Shown piece after piece: positions 51,923 to 61,379 of a stretch of 64,000 nucleotides of DNA (positions within the stretch are counted from its first letter, which is position 1; each line of letters begins with the position of its first letter). The notes beneath the pieces were generated by a model. The model saw nothing but the letters and a program-made list of their open reading frames with translations, did not search any database and was not told the DNA's origin. This stretch comes from Mangrovicella endophytica. GTDB taxonomy: Bacteria > Pseudomonadota > Alphaproteobacteria > Rhizobiales > Rhizobiaceae. Both the position numbers and the translations under genes were made by a program. The stretch spans positions 1 to 64,000 of the forward strand of contig NZ_PKMZ01000007.1 of NCBI RefSeq assembly GCF_002893625.1, in the 5' to 3' direction.

Positions 51923-52888
51923 TCAGGCGCCGCCCTTGCGCAGGTAGCGGCGCGACACGGCGTCGAACGAGATGGCAAGCACCACGATGGCGCCGCTGAC
52001 GATGCCCTGCCAGTAGGGCGACACGCCGAAGAGCACGATGATGTTCTCGATGATGCCGATGATGGCGGCACCGAAGATCGCGCCGAGCGGCGTGCCGACG
52101 CCGCCGGTGGTGGCGACGCCGCCGATCACCGAAGCCGCGATCGGTCCGAGCACCCAGGTCTCGCCGATCGAGGGCTGCGCGGTGCCCAGACGCGCGACCA
52201 TCAGGAGCCCCGCCAGCGCCGACAGGAAGCCGGCGAAGGTGAAGACGAGGACGCGGATCCGGTCCACCTTGACGCCCAGCATGCGGGCGGCGGCCGGGTT
52301 GTTGCCGATGGCGTACATGTAGCGGCCGAAGGGCGTCTTGGCTGCGAGGTAGGAGGCGAGCGCCAGCATCACCAGCATGATCACGAATGGCACGGGCACG
52401 CCGAAGAGGTCGCCACGGCCGAAGACCTGGATCTCGCGCGGGATGTTTGTGATGGCAACGCCGCGGGTCAGGACGAGGTTGATGCCGCCATAGACGCCGG
52501 CAGTGCCGATGGTCAGCACCAGCGAATGCAGGCCGAGCGAGGAGACGAGAAAGCCGTTGAAGAAGCCGAGCGCAGCGCCCAGCAGCAGCGCCAGCGGCAG
52601 GGCGATCACCGGCGCCAGGCCATAGTTGACCATCAGCAGGCCGGCGACGACGCCGCAGAGGCCGCCGATCACGCCGAGAGACAGGTCCAGTTCGCCGAGG
52701 ATCAGAAGGGACGACTGCGCGATCGTAACGAGGCCGATAAAGGCGAGCGCCCGCGCCACCACCGACAGGTTGTAGCCGGTGAGGAAGTAGGGCGAGACGA
52801 GTGCCGAGATCGCGAAGATCGCCACCAGGACGGCGAAAACGCCTGCCAAGGGGTTGGCGAGCAGCAGGGAGAGGGGATTACGCCGCAT
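51923..52888 (-). CDS. Ribose-type ABC transporter permease
   Basis: A 321-residue RbsC/XylH-family permease with about ten helices. SSLLILGELDLSLGVIGGLCGV matches the GGIDLSVG-type motif, and YAIGNNPAAARMLGVKVDRIRVLVFTFAGFLSALAGLLMVAR and GGVGTPLGAIFGA follow in the expected places. I start it at MRRNPLSLLLANP; it overlaps the ATPase gene by 11 bp. It imports a sugar or polyol for the downstream epimerase and kinase. Confidence 0.92.
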   Translation of the reverse strand: MRRNPLSLLLANPLAGVFAVLVAIFAISALVSPYFLTGYNLSVVARALAFIGLVTIAQSSLLILGELDLSLGVIGGLCGVVAGLLMVNYGLAPVIALPLALLLGAALGFFNGFLVSSLGLHSLVLTIGTAGVYGGINLVLTRGVAITNIPREIQVFGRGDLFGVPVPFVIMLVMLALASYLAAKTPFGRYMYAIGNNPAAARMLGVKVDRIRVLVFTFAGFLSALAGLLMVARLGTAQPSIGETWVLGPIAASVIGGVATTGGVGTPLGAIFGAAIIGIIENIIVLFGVSPYWQGIVSGAIVVLAISFDAVSRRYLRKGGA

Positions 52889-54389
52889 GGTTCTTCTCCG
52901 TGCCGAAGATGGCGCCGACGAGGGTTTCGTTATCCGTGGCTTCGGTATCGAAGGAGCCGGTGACTTCGCCCGCATGCATGGCGATGATCCGGCTGGCGCA
53001 TTTGCGCAGCTCATCCATCTCGGAGGAGACCAGGATGATGCCGACGCCGTCTTCGGCGAGGCGCTTCATGATGCGGTAGATCTCGGTCTTGGTGCGCACG
53101 TCGATGCCCTTGGTGGGCTCGTCGAAGATCAGCACGCGGGGCGTGCGCGCCATGGCGCGGCCGATGATCGCCTTCTGCTGGTTGCCGCCGGACAGAAAGA
53201 CGATCTCCTTGTTCATGCTGGCCGTCTTGATGTCATAGGCCGCGATGATGTCGGAGACGCGCGTCTTTTCCTTGGAGGCCGAGATGCCGAAGGGTCCGGA
53301 CGTCTGGTCGTAGATGGCAAGGCCGATATTGTCGCGCACCGACATCAGCGGGAAGATGCCGTGGTGCTTGCGCTCCTCGGAGAGGTAGAGCATCCCGTTC
53401 TTCACGGCAGCGGAGGTGTCGCCGAGGGTCCAGGGCTTGCCGTCCAGGCTGACATTGCCGCTCTTGGCGCCGAGAAAGCCGAAGATCGTCTGCATGACCT
53501 CCGAACGCCCGGCACCGACCAGCCCGGCAAAGCCGAGGATTTCGCCGCGCTTGAGCGTGAAGCTGACGTCCCGGAAGCGATCTCCCGTCAGGTTACGCAC
53601 CTCCAGGATCGCCGGACCTTGCGTCTGCGTCGATGGCGCACTGGCCGGGCGGAAGGTCTCCTCGAAGTCCACGGCCTTGCCCGACATGGCGCGGATCAGC
53701 CCGCCGACATCGGTCTCGCTCATCCGGCCCGCCTCGACCTTTTCGCCGTTGCGCAGCACCGTGTAGTCGTCGCCGATGGCGAAGACCTCGTCCATCTTGT
53801 GCGAGATGAAGACGATGGCATGGTTGCCATCCTTGAAGCCGGAGATGACCCGGAAGACGCGGTCCACCTCCGAGCGCGTCAGCGACGAGGTCGGCTCGTC
53901 GAGGATCAGCACCTTCATGTCCTTGTTGGTGGAGGCGCGGGCGATCTGCAGCAGCTGCTGGTCGGACACGGAGATGGTGCGCACGAGGTCGGACGGTCGC
54001 GCGGCGATGCCGAAGCGGTCGAGATACTCCTGCGCCTCCGCTTCGAGCCGACGGCGGTCGAAGCGGGCGCCGCCATGGCCCGACCGGTCGAACGGGATGA
54101 AGAGGTTCTCCGCCACGCTCATATGCGGGAACAGCGTCAGCTCCTGCGGCACATAGGCAATGTTGCGGAAGAGTTCGGCATCTTCGGCGGGATCACGCCC
54201 GTCGATGCGGATGGTGCCGCGGCTCGGATGGTAGGCGCCGGTGAGCAGCTTGACGAGGGTCGACTTTCCCGCACCGTTCTCGCCGGCCAGGATGTGGACG
54301 CGCCCGAGTTCGATGTCGAGGTCGACGTCGTTCAGCGCCGTCACGCCCGGAAAGTCGCGGCCGAGCTTGCGAACTTCGAGAAACGCCAT
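52878..54389 (-). CDS. Ribose-type ABC transporter, double ATPase subunit
   Basis: A 503-residue RbsA/XylG-type protein with two ABC domains. The first has Walker A GENGAGKSTLVKLLTG and Walker B VLILDEPTSSLTRSE with signature VSDQQLLQIARA; the second has the usual degenerate Walker A (GLVGAGRSEVMQTIFG) and LSGGNQQKAIIGRAM, VLIFDEPTKGIDV. I start it at MAFLEVRKLGRDFPG. It is 134 bp after the binding-protein gene. Confidence 0.94.
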   Translation of the reverse strand: MAFLEVRKLGRDFPGVTALNDVDLDIELGRVHILAGENGAGKSTLVKLLTGAYHPSRGTIRIDGRDPAEDAELFRNIAYVPQELTLFPHMSVAENLFIPFDRSGHGGARFDRRRLEAEAQEYLDRFGIAARPSDLVRTISVSDQQLLQIARASTNKDMKVLILDEPTSSLTRSEVDRVFRVISGFKDGNHAIVFISHKMDEVFAIGDDYTVLRNGEKVEAGRMSETDVGGLIRAMSGKAVDFEETFRPASAPSTQTQGPAILEVRNLTGDRFRDVSFTLKRGEILGFAGLVGAGRSEVMQTIFGFLGAKSGNVSLDGKPWTLGDTSAAVKNGMLYLSEERKHHGIFPLMSVRDNIGLAIYDQTSGPFGISASKEKTRVSDIIAAYDIKTASMNKEIVFLSGGNQQKAIIGRAMARTPRVLIFDEPTKGIDVRTKTEIYRIMKRLAEDGVGIILVSSEMDELRKCASRIIAMHAGEVTGSFDTEATDNETLVGAIFGTEKNHAA

Positions 54390-54523
54390 GGCGTCCCCCT
54401 TGCTGTTGAAGGGTGGCGAGCGGCTGCAGCGCTCGTGCAACGAGGAGCCGTCCCGGCTCTGTCGACGCGGACAAGGACGGGAGAAGCCGATGGCATCCCC
54501 CGTCCGGAGCTTGGGAGGCTCTG

Positions 54524-55471
54524 TTACTTCACGCTGTCCGGCGTCAGGACGGCAATGCCGGTGTCGATGTATTTCGGCGTGTCGATGCCCATGGCCTTCT
54601 GCCACATGGTCATGACCGACCAGTAGCCCTGCATCTCCGGCTTGGTGGAGGAGGAGCTGTCGGCCGTGCCGTCCTTGATCAGCTCGATCATCTCCGGCAA
54701 GTCGTCGAGGCCGACGAGCTTCACCTGGCCGGTCTTGCCGGCCTCCTTGATGGCCTGGCCGATGCCGATCGGACCCGCGGCGTCAGAGGCAACCCAGCCC
54801 TTCAGGTTCGGATTGGCCTGCATGATGGCCGCAGCCTGCTTCTGCGCCGTTTCGATGTCGTCGTTGTCGATGCCGGTCGCGACGATCTTGATGTTCGGGC
54901 TCGCCTCGAAGACCTTCTTGTGGCAGTCGGCGCGGATCGCGTGGTTCGGCGCGCTCGGCACGCCCATCATGATGGCGACTTCGCCGCCTTCGGCGCCGAG
55001 CAGCTCGACGAGGCGCTTGGACGCGATCTCGGCCTGCTCGCAGAAATCGTTGCCGATGCTGGTCAGCTCCATGCCCTCGGGCGGAACGGAATCGAAGATG
55101 GTGACCGGGATCTCCTGACCGACGGCCTCTTCCAGAGAGGCGCGGTTGCCGTTGGCATCCAGAAGATCGATGGCAATACCGTCAGGACGGGTGGCGATCG
55201 AGCTTTCCAGGATCTGGTTCTGCTGCACCACGTCCGCCTGCTGCGGCGCGCTGTAGTCAATCTGGACCTTGGAGCCGGTCTGCGCCTCGATGACCTTGGC
55301 GGCCTGCTGCGCGCCGTTGTTCACCTTGTCGAACCAGGGATGCACCACCTTCGGAATGATCACGAAGCGGTAGCTGTCCTTCTTCTCCATGCCGGCATCC
55401 TGCGCGAATGCGGCCACGGCAGTCGTCGTCGTCAGGGCTGCCACCAGGGCGAGCCGAGCAAAAGTCTTCAC
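54524..55471 (-). CDS. Sugar ABC transporter periplasmic-binding protein (RbsB type)
   Basis: A 315-residue family-2 (ribose-like) binding protein with signal peptide MKTFARLALVAALTTTTAVAAFA. The mature protein opens YRFVIIPKVVHPWFDKVNNGAQQAAKVIE and has NQILESSIATRPDGIAIDLLDANG in the expected place. The D-A-GPIGIGQAI hinge and LVGLDDLPEM residues mark the C-terminal lobe. It is the first gene of the transporter-epimerase-kinase operon. The ligand is likely a short-chain sugar or polyol; sequence alone does not say which. Confidence 0.92.
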   Translation of the reverse strand: MKTFARLALVAALTTTTAVAAFAQDAGMEKKDSYRFVIIPKVVHPWFDKVNNGAQQAAKVIEAQTGSKVQIDYSAPQQADVVQQNQILESSIATRPDGIAIDLLDANGNRASLEEAVGQEIPVTIFDSVPPEGMELTSIGNDFCEQAEIASKRLVELLGAEGGEVAIMMGVPSAPNHAIRADCHKKVFEASPNIKIVATGIDNDDIETAQKQAAAIMQANPNLKGWVASDAAGPIGIGQAIKEAGKTGQVKLVGLDDLPEMIELIKDGTADSSSSTKPEMQGYWSVMTMWQKAMGIDTPKYIDTGIAVLTPDSVK

Positions 55472-56108
55472 GAGAAACCTCCCAATCGATCACGCGGCGG
55501 TGCTGCTGCCGGTGATCACTCTCCACAGCCTGGGCCTCTCCTTCCAAGATCCCATGCCGAGGCGGAGCTTACAGATGTAATTTTCAGTTTACAAGATTTC
55601 AGAATCGCCGCCGCCAGCCTGAAAAGGTGCGGCATCTGCGCGATCGCGGCAGACGAGGGGCGCTCGTTGCGGCGGTGTCCAACGATCTGCAGCGGAGATG
55701 AGCGTTGGAACAGGGACGTATGTCGACCCGCCGGCTTCTGCACGCGCCCATGCCGCTCCGGCAAATCCGGCCGGGTGACGGAGAGGGAGATCATGCCGGG
55801 TTCGAGAGCCGGCAGAGCCTGGTAACGGGCGCCGGCCGGATATAGCCGGTGCGCCTGCACCCTCCAGCGTCGAGCTCAGCGTTCCGCATCGGCCTTCGAG
55901 CCGGACGAATTGCCGAACGACGGCTCTCCTAGCATCGGCTAGTCTCAGCAGATTTCAAGTAAGCCTTTACCACGCTCGAGGTTGTCGCTGCGCAATGGCG
56001 ATGCGGCCAGGCTTTATTCCAGAAGTCGTAATCGTTCTCGGTGCTCATGCTGCTATCCGCCCGGCGCTGCTTTGCGCCGGTGATCTATCCGGTAAAGGTA
56101 CGCCAAGC
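55472..56108. other. Divergent intergenic region between sugar ABC operon and GAF-EAL gene
   Basis: This 637-bp region has no convincing gene; short open frames in it have atypical composition and no recognisable motif. An AT-richer segment near 55570-55600 carries TTACA/TGTAA inverted repeats that may serve the sugar operon promoter. The rest shows nothing I can name. Confidence 0.5.
55570..55594. promoter_or_regulatory. TTACA/TGTAA repeats upstream of the sugar ABC operon
   Basis: TTACA-GA-TGTAA (55570-55581) is followed by another TTACA at 55590-55594, giving overlapping inverted repeats in an AT-rich patch about 100 bp before the binding-protein start. This is a plausible SorC binding site or promoter zone, without further proof. 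Confidence 0.4.
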
Positions 56109-57860
56109 ATGGCTCTGTCCTATGAGGAGGCACGGCTCCAGGCGCTCCATCAGTTGAACCTGCTGGACACGCCACCGAGCGAGAGCTTCGACCGCATCAC
56201 GCGGATGGCGAGTCAGATTTTCGGTCTGCCGATCGCGGCGGTCTCTCTGACGGATCGAGACCGTCAATGGTTCAAGTCGCGCGTCGGCGTCGAGCACTGG
56301 TCGATCCCACGCGAGAAGGCGCCCTGCGGCGAGGTGGCAGACACCGCCGGTCTGGTGATCATACCAGACTTTAGCAAGCATCCCTGCTATGCTGACAGCC
56401 TGCTCGGGCAGAATGGAATCAGGTTCTATGCCGGCGCGCCGCTCGTGACGCGTGAGGGGTTCAGCCTCGGCGCACTATGCGTGCTCGGGACGGAACCCCG
56501 CGAGGTTACCGAGCGGGAAATCGACGCGTTGCAGGATCTGGCTGCCATGGTCATGGCTCAGATCGAGCTGCAGCATGCCTTCGGCCGGATCGATCCCCTG
56601 AGCGGCTTGCCGAACCGCAACCAGTTCCTCGATGACCTTGCGGATCTGGCGAAAGACAGGCCCGGCTACGAACAGATCACCGTTCTCGTGGATTTCGCGC
56701 TACCTGAGCAGATCAGCTCCTACGCCCGCGTCATGGGCCCTGGCAGGGTCGATGACGTGATCAGGGACGCTGCGCAGGATCTACGACTGGCGCTCGGACC
56801 GCAGCAGACGATCTATCATGTGGCTGCGACGCAGTTCGCCTTTCTGGCTCCCGCCGACGTCGAGCGAACGACCTATATCGAGCATCTTACGCGCGATGTT
56901 GGGCAGGCGCGTCAGAATTCCGCCTACGGCACGGTCATGACCAGCGCCATCGGCGTGGCGGTGTTCCCGGCCGGTACGATGGCTGCGCAGGATATTCTGC
57001 GGGCGCTGCACAGCGCCGTCCATGCTGCGCGATCCTCATCCGATCACGTCAGCGTCTACTCGTCCGAAGTGGACGAGCAATATCGCCGCCGCTACCGCCT
57101 TCTTCAGGATTTTGGCGCCGCCCTGGCGTCATCCGATCAGCTCCGTCTCGTTTACCAGCCGCGTATCGACCTGAAGTCGGGAGCCTGCTTGGGAGCGGAA
57201 GCGCTGCTGCGGTGGCGCCATCCGGTGCTGGGGGACGTTTCTCCGGTGGAATTCATTCCGATCGTCGAGCATTCTCCTCATGTTCAGGCGATGACCGCCT
57301 TTGTTCTGGACGAAGCGCTGCGTCAACTCGTTCGCTGGCAGCATGACGGCCTCAGCCTCTCGGTCAACGTGTCTGCCGCAAATCTCGACGAGCCGGACTT
57401 TGCCACGTCGATCGTGGCCGCCGTCGGACGCCACCGGGTGGATACCGCCTGGCTGGAACTCGAGGTGACGGAGAGCGCCGTCATGCGTGACGCAGAGCAT
57501 GCGCGTCGGCAGCTCGAGGCTCTGTCCGACACGGGCATCCGCTTGGCCATCGACGATTTCGGGACCGGTTATAGCAGCCTTGGTTACCTGCAGACGCTGC
57601 CGGCCAAGGTGGTCAAGATCGACCAGAGCTTTGTTCGCAATCTCGATGATGGCGAAAAGGAGCGCTCGCTCGTCCGCTCCATGATCAATCTGTCGCACGA
57701 CCTGCGTTATCGGGTCGTCGCCGAAGGTGTCGAGACACCACAGGTGGCGGATTGGCTGCGGCAACAGGGCTGCGACGAGGCGCAGGGCTACCTCTTTTCG
57801 CGCCCGCTGGAAGCCGACCAGTTCGAGACGTGGCGGCAGTCGCGCAGCCTCGCCGCTTGA
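56109..57860 (+). CDS. GAF-GGDEF(degenerate)-EAL protein, probable c-di-GMP phosphodiesterase
   Basis: A 583-residue soluble protein. An N-terminal GAF domain (about 20-155, with [27 protein letters not shown]) is followed by a GGDEF domain whose active site is lost (VAATQFAFL around 238-246 where GGDEF should be) and by an EAL domain with EALLRW (364-369), [46 protein letters not shown] and VAEGVET. It should hydrolyse c-di-GMP under GAF control. I start it at [10 protein letters not shown], where the GAF family normally begins; an upstream in-frame extension looks non-coding. Confidence 0.9.
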   Translation: MALSYEEARLQALHQLNLLDTPPSESFDRITRMASQIFGLPIAAVSLTDRDRQWFKSRVGVEHWSIPREKAPCGEVADTAGLVIIPDFSKHPCYADSLLGQNGIRFYAGAPLVTREGFSLGALCVLGTEPREVTEREIDALQDLAAMVMAQIELQHAFGRIDPLSGLPNRNQFLDDLADLAKDRPGYEQITVLVDFALPEQISSYARVMGPGRVDDVIRDAAQDLRLALGPQQTIYHVAATQFAFLAPADVERTTYIEHLTRDVGQARQNSAYGTVMTSAIGVAVFPAGTMAAQDILRALHSAVHAARSSSDHVSVYSSEVDEQYRRRYRLLQDFGAALASSDQLRLVYQPRIDLKSGACLGAEALLRWRHPVLGDVSPVEFIPIVEHSPHVQAMTAFVLDEALRQLVRWQHDGLSLSVNVSAANLDEPDFATSIVAAVGRHRVDTAWLELEVTESAVMRDAEHARRQLEALSDTGIRLAIDDFGTGYSSLGYLQTLPAKVVKIDQSFVRNLDDGEKERSLVRSMINLSHDLRYRVVAEGVETPQVADWLRQQGCDEAQGYLFSRPLEADQFETWRQSRSLAA

Positions 57861-58199
57861 ACTGAGCCGGCGCAATCCGGCTGGCACGGCGGCAAGAAGG
57901 CAGACGCTTCTTGGCCGTCACTCCGATCGCGATCCGAAGGGCCGCGGTCGTCGCTCATTCCCGGCCGGCGTGCTTTAGACACCACGCCTGACCGGTGCCC
58001 TCGAAGATGCCCGCCGACGTCGACCAAAGGACGACGGTGGCGCGAAGCCGAGCGCTGACGACCGACATCGTCAGCAGCCGCCCCGAGGCCACGCTGGCAG
58101 AGGAGCCAGACGAACAGCCGCGGCAAACGACGACTGAAAGCGCTTTCAAAGTGAAGCCCAGTTCGTTTAGTCTCCAGCCTGCATGTTTGGGAGGACGAC
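57861..58199. other. Intergenic region before the GH88 operon
   Basis: This 339-bp gap holds a small hairpin (CAAGAAG at 57893-57899 with CTTCTTG at 57907-57913) after the EAL gene, and the LacI-type operator at 58135-58148. The promoter of the GH88 operon should lie near the operator. I see no gene. Confidence 0.5.
58135..58148. promoter_or_regulatory. LacI-type (cre-like) operator upstream of the GH88 gene
   Basis: TGAAAGCGCTTTCA is a perfect 14-bp palindrome with a central CG, matching the CcpA/LacI cre pattern. It lies 52 bp before the GH88 start. The same 14 bases occur upstream of the DHDPS-family gene, and the LacI gene between them is the natural binder. Confidence 0.85.
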
Positions 58200-59405
58200 A
58201 TGAACGAATCAGGCCAACAGATCACGCGCTTTCACGAGGCGCTCGACGTTCTGGCGCGCAAGACGATGGAGGATGAGCGCAGGCTAGGGGTCGAGTTCCC
58301 CTATGTGACCAAGCCTGATGGTTCGTGGGACACGATGTATGCCTCGCGCTCCGCCGGCTACACCGGTGACGACTGGAGCCACGGCAACTGGTTCTGCGGC
58401 TTCTGGGTCGGGCTGCTCCTCATCTCGCATCTCCATACAGGAGACGCCGACATGCTGGAGCGTGCCCGTGAACGAATGAAGCTGGTTGCGCCAAGATCAG
58501 CTGATCCGAACACACACGATATCGGCTTCATCTTCCTGTCGAGCGCTCTTCCGGCGTTTCACATCACTGGCGATCCCGATTATGCCCGGATCGGTCTCGA
58601 GGCCGCAGCGCAGCTCCGGGCGCGCCTCGTGCGGACGGATGCCGGCGCCTATGTCTCCTCATGGGGGCCGCTCAGCGATCCGCGTGGGCGGCGCAGTTCT
58701 GCCATCGATACGATGGCGAACCTTCCGCTCCTGTATTGGGCGGCGGACGTCGCCGGTGACGACAGCTTTCTCGTCGCGGGTGAACTGCACGCCAAGTCGA
58801 CCGAGCGCGCCTTTATCCGTCCGGATCTCTCCACGTATCATGCGGTGGAGTATGACCTGCCGTCCGGCGATCGGCAGCGGGGCTACACCTTCCAGGGCTA
58901 TAGCGACGAGTCATTCTGGTCGCGGGGCCAAGGCTGGGCGATTCTTGGCTTTGCCGAAACAGCGCGGGCGACCGGCGAATACGCCTATCTCGCCCTGGCG
59001 CATCGCCTCGGCGACCGCTTCATGCAGGCGCTGGGCGACGCCACGTCGGCGCCATGGGACTTCGATGATCCCGCCGGGGCGGCAGCCACGCTCGATACGG
59101 CCGCTTCGGCGATCGTCGCCAACGCCTTTCTCCAGATCGCCGACCTCGAACCTGATATGGCGCTTGCGCAAAAGCGGCGTGAGCAGGGACTGCGGCTGCT
59201 GGACGACCTCTGCCGCGAGCACCTGTCAAGGGACGACTCCGAGCGTGGGTTCCTTCGGCATGGCTGCTACTCAAAACCGCATAATATCGGTCCGGATGCC
59301 GCAGTCCTGTTCGGGGATTACTATTTCGCCGAAGCCCTGCTGATGGCCACGAAGCCTGGGGCTCTCCGCGCGGTCCCTGCGAAGCTGTCGAGCACATCGG
59401 CATGA
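58200..59405 (+). CDS. Glycoside hydrolase family 88 (unsaturated uronyl hydrolase-like)
   Basis: A 401-residue alpha/alpha-barrel hydrolase without signal peptide, so cytoplasmic. NTHDIGFIF (Asp107) and SSAIDTMANLPLLYWA (Asp170) match the two catalytic aspartates of GH88 unsaturated glucuronyl hydrolases in spacing and context; WSRGQGWAILGFAE is the other conserved stretch. Such enzymes hydrate the 4,5-double bond of unsaturated uronic acids released by polysaccharide lyases, yielding 4-deoxy-5-keto-uronate. The operator upstream and the aldolase and TRAP genes nearby suggest import and use of unsaturated uronate oligomers. Confidence 0.9.
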   Translation: MNESGQQITRFHEALDVLARKTMEDERRLGVEFPYVTKPDGSWDTMYASRSAGYTGDDWSHGNWFCGFWVGLLLISHLHTGDADMLERARERMKLVAPRSADPNTHDIGFIFLSSALPAFHITGDPDYARIGLEAAAQLRARLVRTDAGAYVSSWGPLSDPRGRRSSAIDTMANLPLLYWAADVAGDDSFLVAGELHAKSTERAFIRPDLSTYHAVEYDLPSGDRQRGYTFQGYSDESFWSRGQGWAILGFAETARATGEYAYLALAHRLGDRFMQALGDATSAPWDFDDPAGAAATLDTAASAIVANAFLQIADLEPDMALAQKRREQGLRLLDDLCREHLSRDDSERGFLRHGCYSKPHNIGPDAAVLFGDYYFAEALLMATKPGALRAVPAKLSSTSA

Positions 59406-60223
59406 GCGCAGGCGACGGTGTTGAACTGGAGGTGAGCGGCCCGGTTGCGACGCTCCGCCTCTGCAACCCACCACTGAACGTCCTGACAGTGGCGTTGCGG
59501 CGCGCCCTCTTCGAGCAGATCGTCGCGTTGAGCGAGCGACCGGACATCCGTGTTGTGATCATCGAGGGGCAGGGCGAGAAGGCGTTTTCCGTCGGCTCGG
59601 ACGTGAAGGAGTTTCCCACCGACGAGATCGGCGGGATCGCGAAGATCCGTTTCGAGCAGTATCTGCTCGATCGGCTCGCGGCGCTGCCGCAGGTGACGAT
59701 CGCCAAGATCGGGGGCTATGCCCTCGGTGGTGGCGCCGAGCTGATGCTGGCTTGCGACTTCCGTATCGCCTCGCGAGACGCATCGATCGGATTTCCTGAA
59801 ATCAAGCTCGGTGCTCTGCCTGCGGCGGGCGGCATGAAGCGGCTCGTGCAGGAGATCGGCCCGCTGCGCGCTCGCGAGCTGGTGATGACCGGCAAGCCGA
59901 TCGATGCTCGGAGGGCGGCGGAGCTCGGGCTGCTGAACGAGGTCGTGGGACCCGAGAGGCTTGCTGAGGCCGTCGATCGTCTGGCCACAGATCTCGCGCA
60001 GCTTCCTGCCGGCGCGCTGGCCCTGGCAAAGCGGACGATCGGATCTGCCGTCCCGGCAAGCGGCATCGATACGGCCGAAGCCGAGGCCTTCGGCGAACTG
60101 TTCCGCGGAAAGGATCTGGCTGAGGGACTTGCAGCCTTTCTCGGCAAACGTCAGCCGGGGTTCAACCGTGGGCCCGCGGGAAAAGCGGGCACAGCGGACG
60201 AGGCAACGCCTCAGCCGGGATGA
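59402..60223 (+). CDS. Enoyl-CoA hydratase/isomerase-family protein
   Basis: A 273-residue crotonase-fold protein that starts in the stop of the GH88 gene (ATGA overlap). It has NPPLNVLTVALRRAL, an oxyanion-hole strand KAFSVGSDVKEF, IGGYALGGGAELMLACDFRIAS and FPEIKLGALPAAGGMKRL. The usual catalytic Glu positions read ELMLAC (Glu after GGG) and LGALPAAGG. Its coupling to a glycosidase is unusual, since no CoA ligase or beta-oxidation gene is nearby; it may act on a CoA ester from elsewhere or on an unrelated enol. Its last 13 bp overlap the convergent LacI gene. Confidence 0.88.
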   Translation: MSAGDGVELEVSGPVATLRLCNPPLNVLTVALRRALFEQIVALSERPDIRVVIIEGQGEKAFSVGSDVKEFPTDEIGGIAKIRFEQYLLDRLAALPQVTIAKIGGYALGGGAELMLACDFRIASRDASIGFPEIKLGALPAAGGMKRLVQEIGPLRARELVMTGKPIDARRAAELGLLNEVVGPERLAEAVDRLATDLAQLPAGALALAKRTIGSAVPASGIDTAEAEAFGELFRGKDLAEGLAAFLGKRQPGFNRGPAGKAGTADEATPQPG

Positions 60224-61233
60224 GCAGGCGGCGCTCCCGTCGAATCCCTGATGGCCAATGCCGCTTCCAGCACGGTGTTGGCGCGGGGAGTCCGTCCGGC
60301 GAGAATGTCGATCATGCTCTCGGCGGCAGAAGTGCCGATGCCGGCCGCTGGAACGGTGATGGTCGTCAGGCCAGGCGACAGGTAAGCTGCGAAATCCAGT
60401 CCGTCGTATCCAGCGATCGATAGAGCATCGGGGATGACGAGCCCCATCTCCTTTGCCTCCGCCAAGGCGCCGACAGCGATGACGTCGGTCGTGCAGATGA
60501 GGCATGTGGTCGCGCTGGACTGCTGCAGGACCTGTCGAAGTCCTCCGCGGCCGGCCTCCATCGTGTAGGGCACTTCGACAATGCAGCCCAACTGGGCGTG
60601 GGTGCCTGCGTCCTTAAGGCCCTGGAGCGCGCCGTCGCGACGTGCACGGATGCGGTCATTGCCCATCGTCGGGCTCGTCATGACGGAAAAGACCCGGTGC
60701 CCTTCGGAGAGCAGGTAGCGGGTCATGTCGTAGGCTGAAGCGAAATTGTCGAAGCCGACCGCCGGATAATCCTCCGACGCCTCGTGGACGAAGGTCACGA
60801 CGACAGGGCAGGCGTGGGTCCGAAGCAGCCTTCGAGACTCCGGAGAGCGTTCGTTGCCGACGAGGATCAGCCCGTCGACGCCGTGCGTGATCAGAGACCG
60901 GATCGCCTCATATTCCTTATCGGGATCATAGCGTGAATTGGCCACGACGAGGCGGTAGCCTTCACCGTTGAGGCGGTCCTGCATGGCTTCGACTCCCTTG
61001 GCGAACACAGAGATGCCAAGCGTCGGCACCACGACTCCGATGGTCCGTGTTCGGTTGGAGGCAAGGGCGCGTGCCGCGCCATGGGGAACATAGCCGAGTT
61101 CACGCGCGGCCCGCAGCACGCGCTCGCGAAGTTCCGCGCGCACGATCGACGGGTTGTTGAGAACGCGCGAGACTGTTGCCACCGAAGCGCCGGCAGCGGC
61201 TGCGACGTCGCTGAGCGACGCTTTCTTGGTCAA
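60211..61233 (-). CDS. LacI-family transcriptional regulator
   Basis: A 340-residue repressor with helix-turn-helix ASLSDVAAAAGASVATVSRVLNNP and hinge VPHGAARALASNRTRT, then the effector domain (IGVVVPTLGISVFAKGVEAMQDRL). I choose the TTG that gives MTKKASLSDV: a GGAGGA site lies five bases before it, and that site would be inside the gene for the upstream alternative. It sits between the two transcription units that carry the same CG-centred palindrome, one on each side, so it probably represses both until a uronate-type inducer binds. Confidence 0.92.
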   Translation of the reverse strand: MTKKASLSDVAAAAGASVATVSRVLNNPSIVRAELRERVLRAARELGYVPHGAARALASNRTRTIGVVVPTLGISVFAKGVEAMQDRLNGEGYRLVVANSRYDPDKEYEAIRSLITHGVDGLILVGNERSPESRRLLRTHACPVVVTFVHEASEDYPAVGFDNFASAYDMTRYLLSEGHRVFSVMTSPTMGNDRIRARRDGALQGLKDAGTHAQLGCIVEVPYTMEAGRGGLRQVLQQSSATTCLICTTDVIAVGALAEAKEMGLVIPDALSIAGYDGLDFAAYLSPGLTTITVPAAGIGTSAAESMIDILAGRTPRANTVLEAALAIRDSTGAPPAHPG

Positions 61234-61379
61234 GCGATCCTCCAACGCTGGAATGCCTCGTCTCTACACCAGACCGGGATGAATGCTGAAGCAAACGTCT
61301 GGATTGCTGCATATCGGCCTAAAGCGCATGCGTGCATCTCGACGGAAGGCGATTGACATGCCTCCGTCACATGCCTAGC

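Noticed and set aside
55516-55860. Minus-strand open frame of 114 codons in the 637-bp intergenic region
   Set aside because: No domain, no ribosome-binding site and it covers the likely promoter of the sugar operon.
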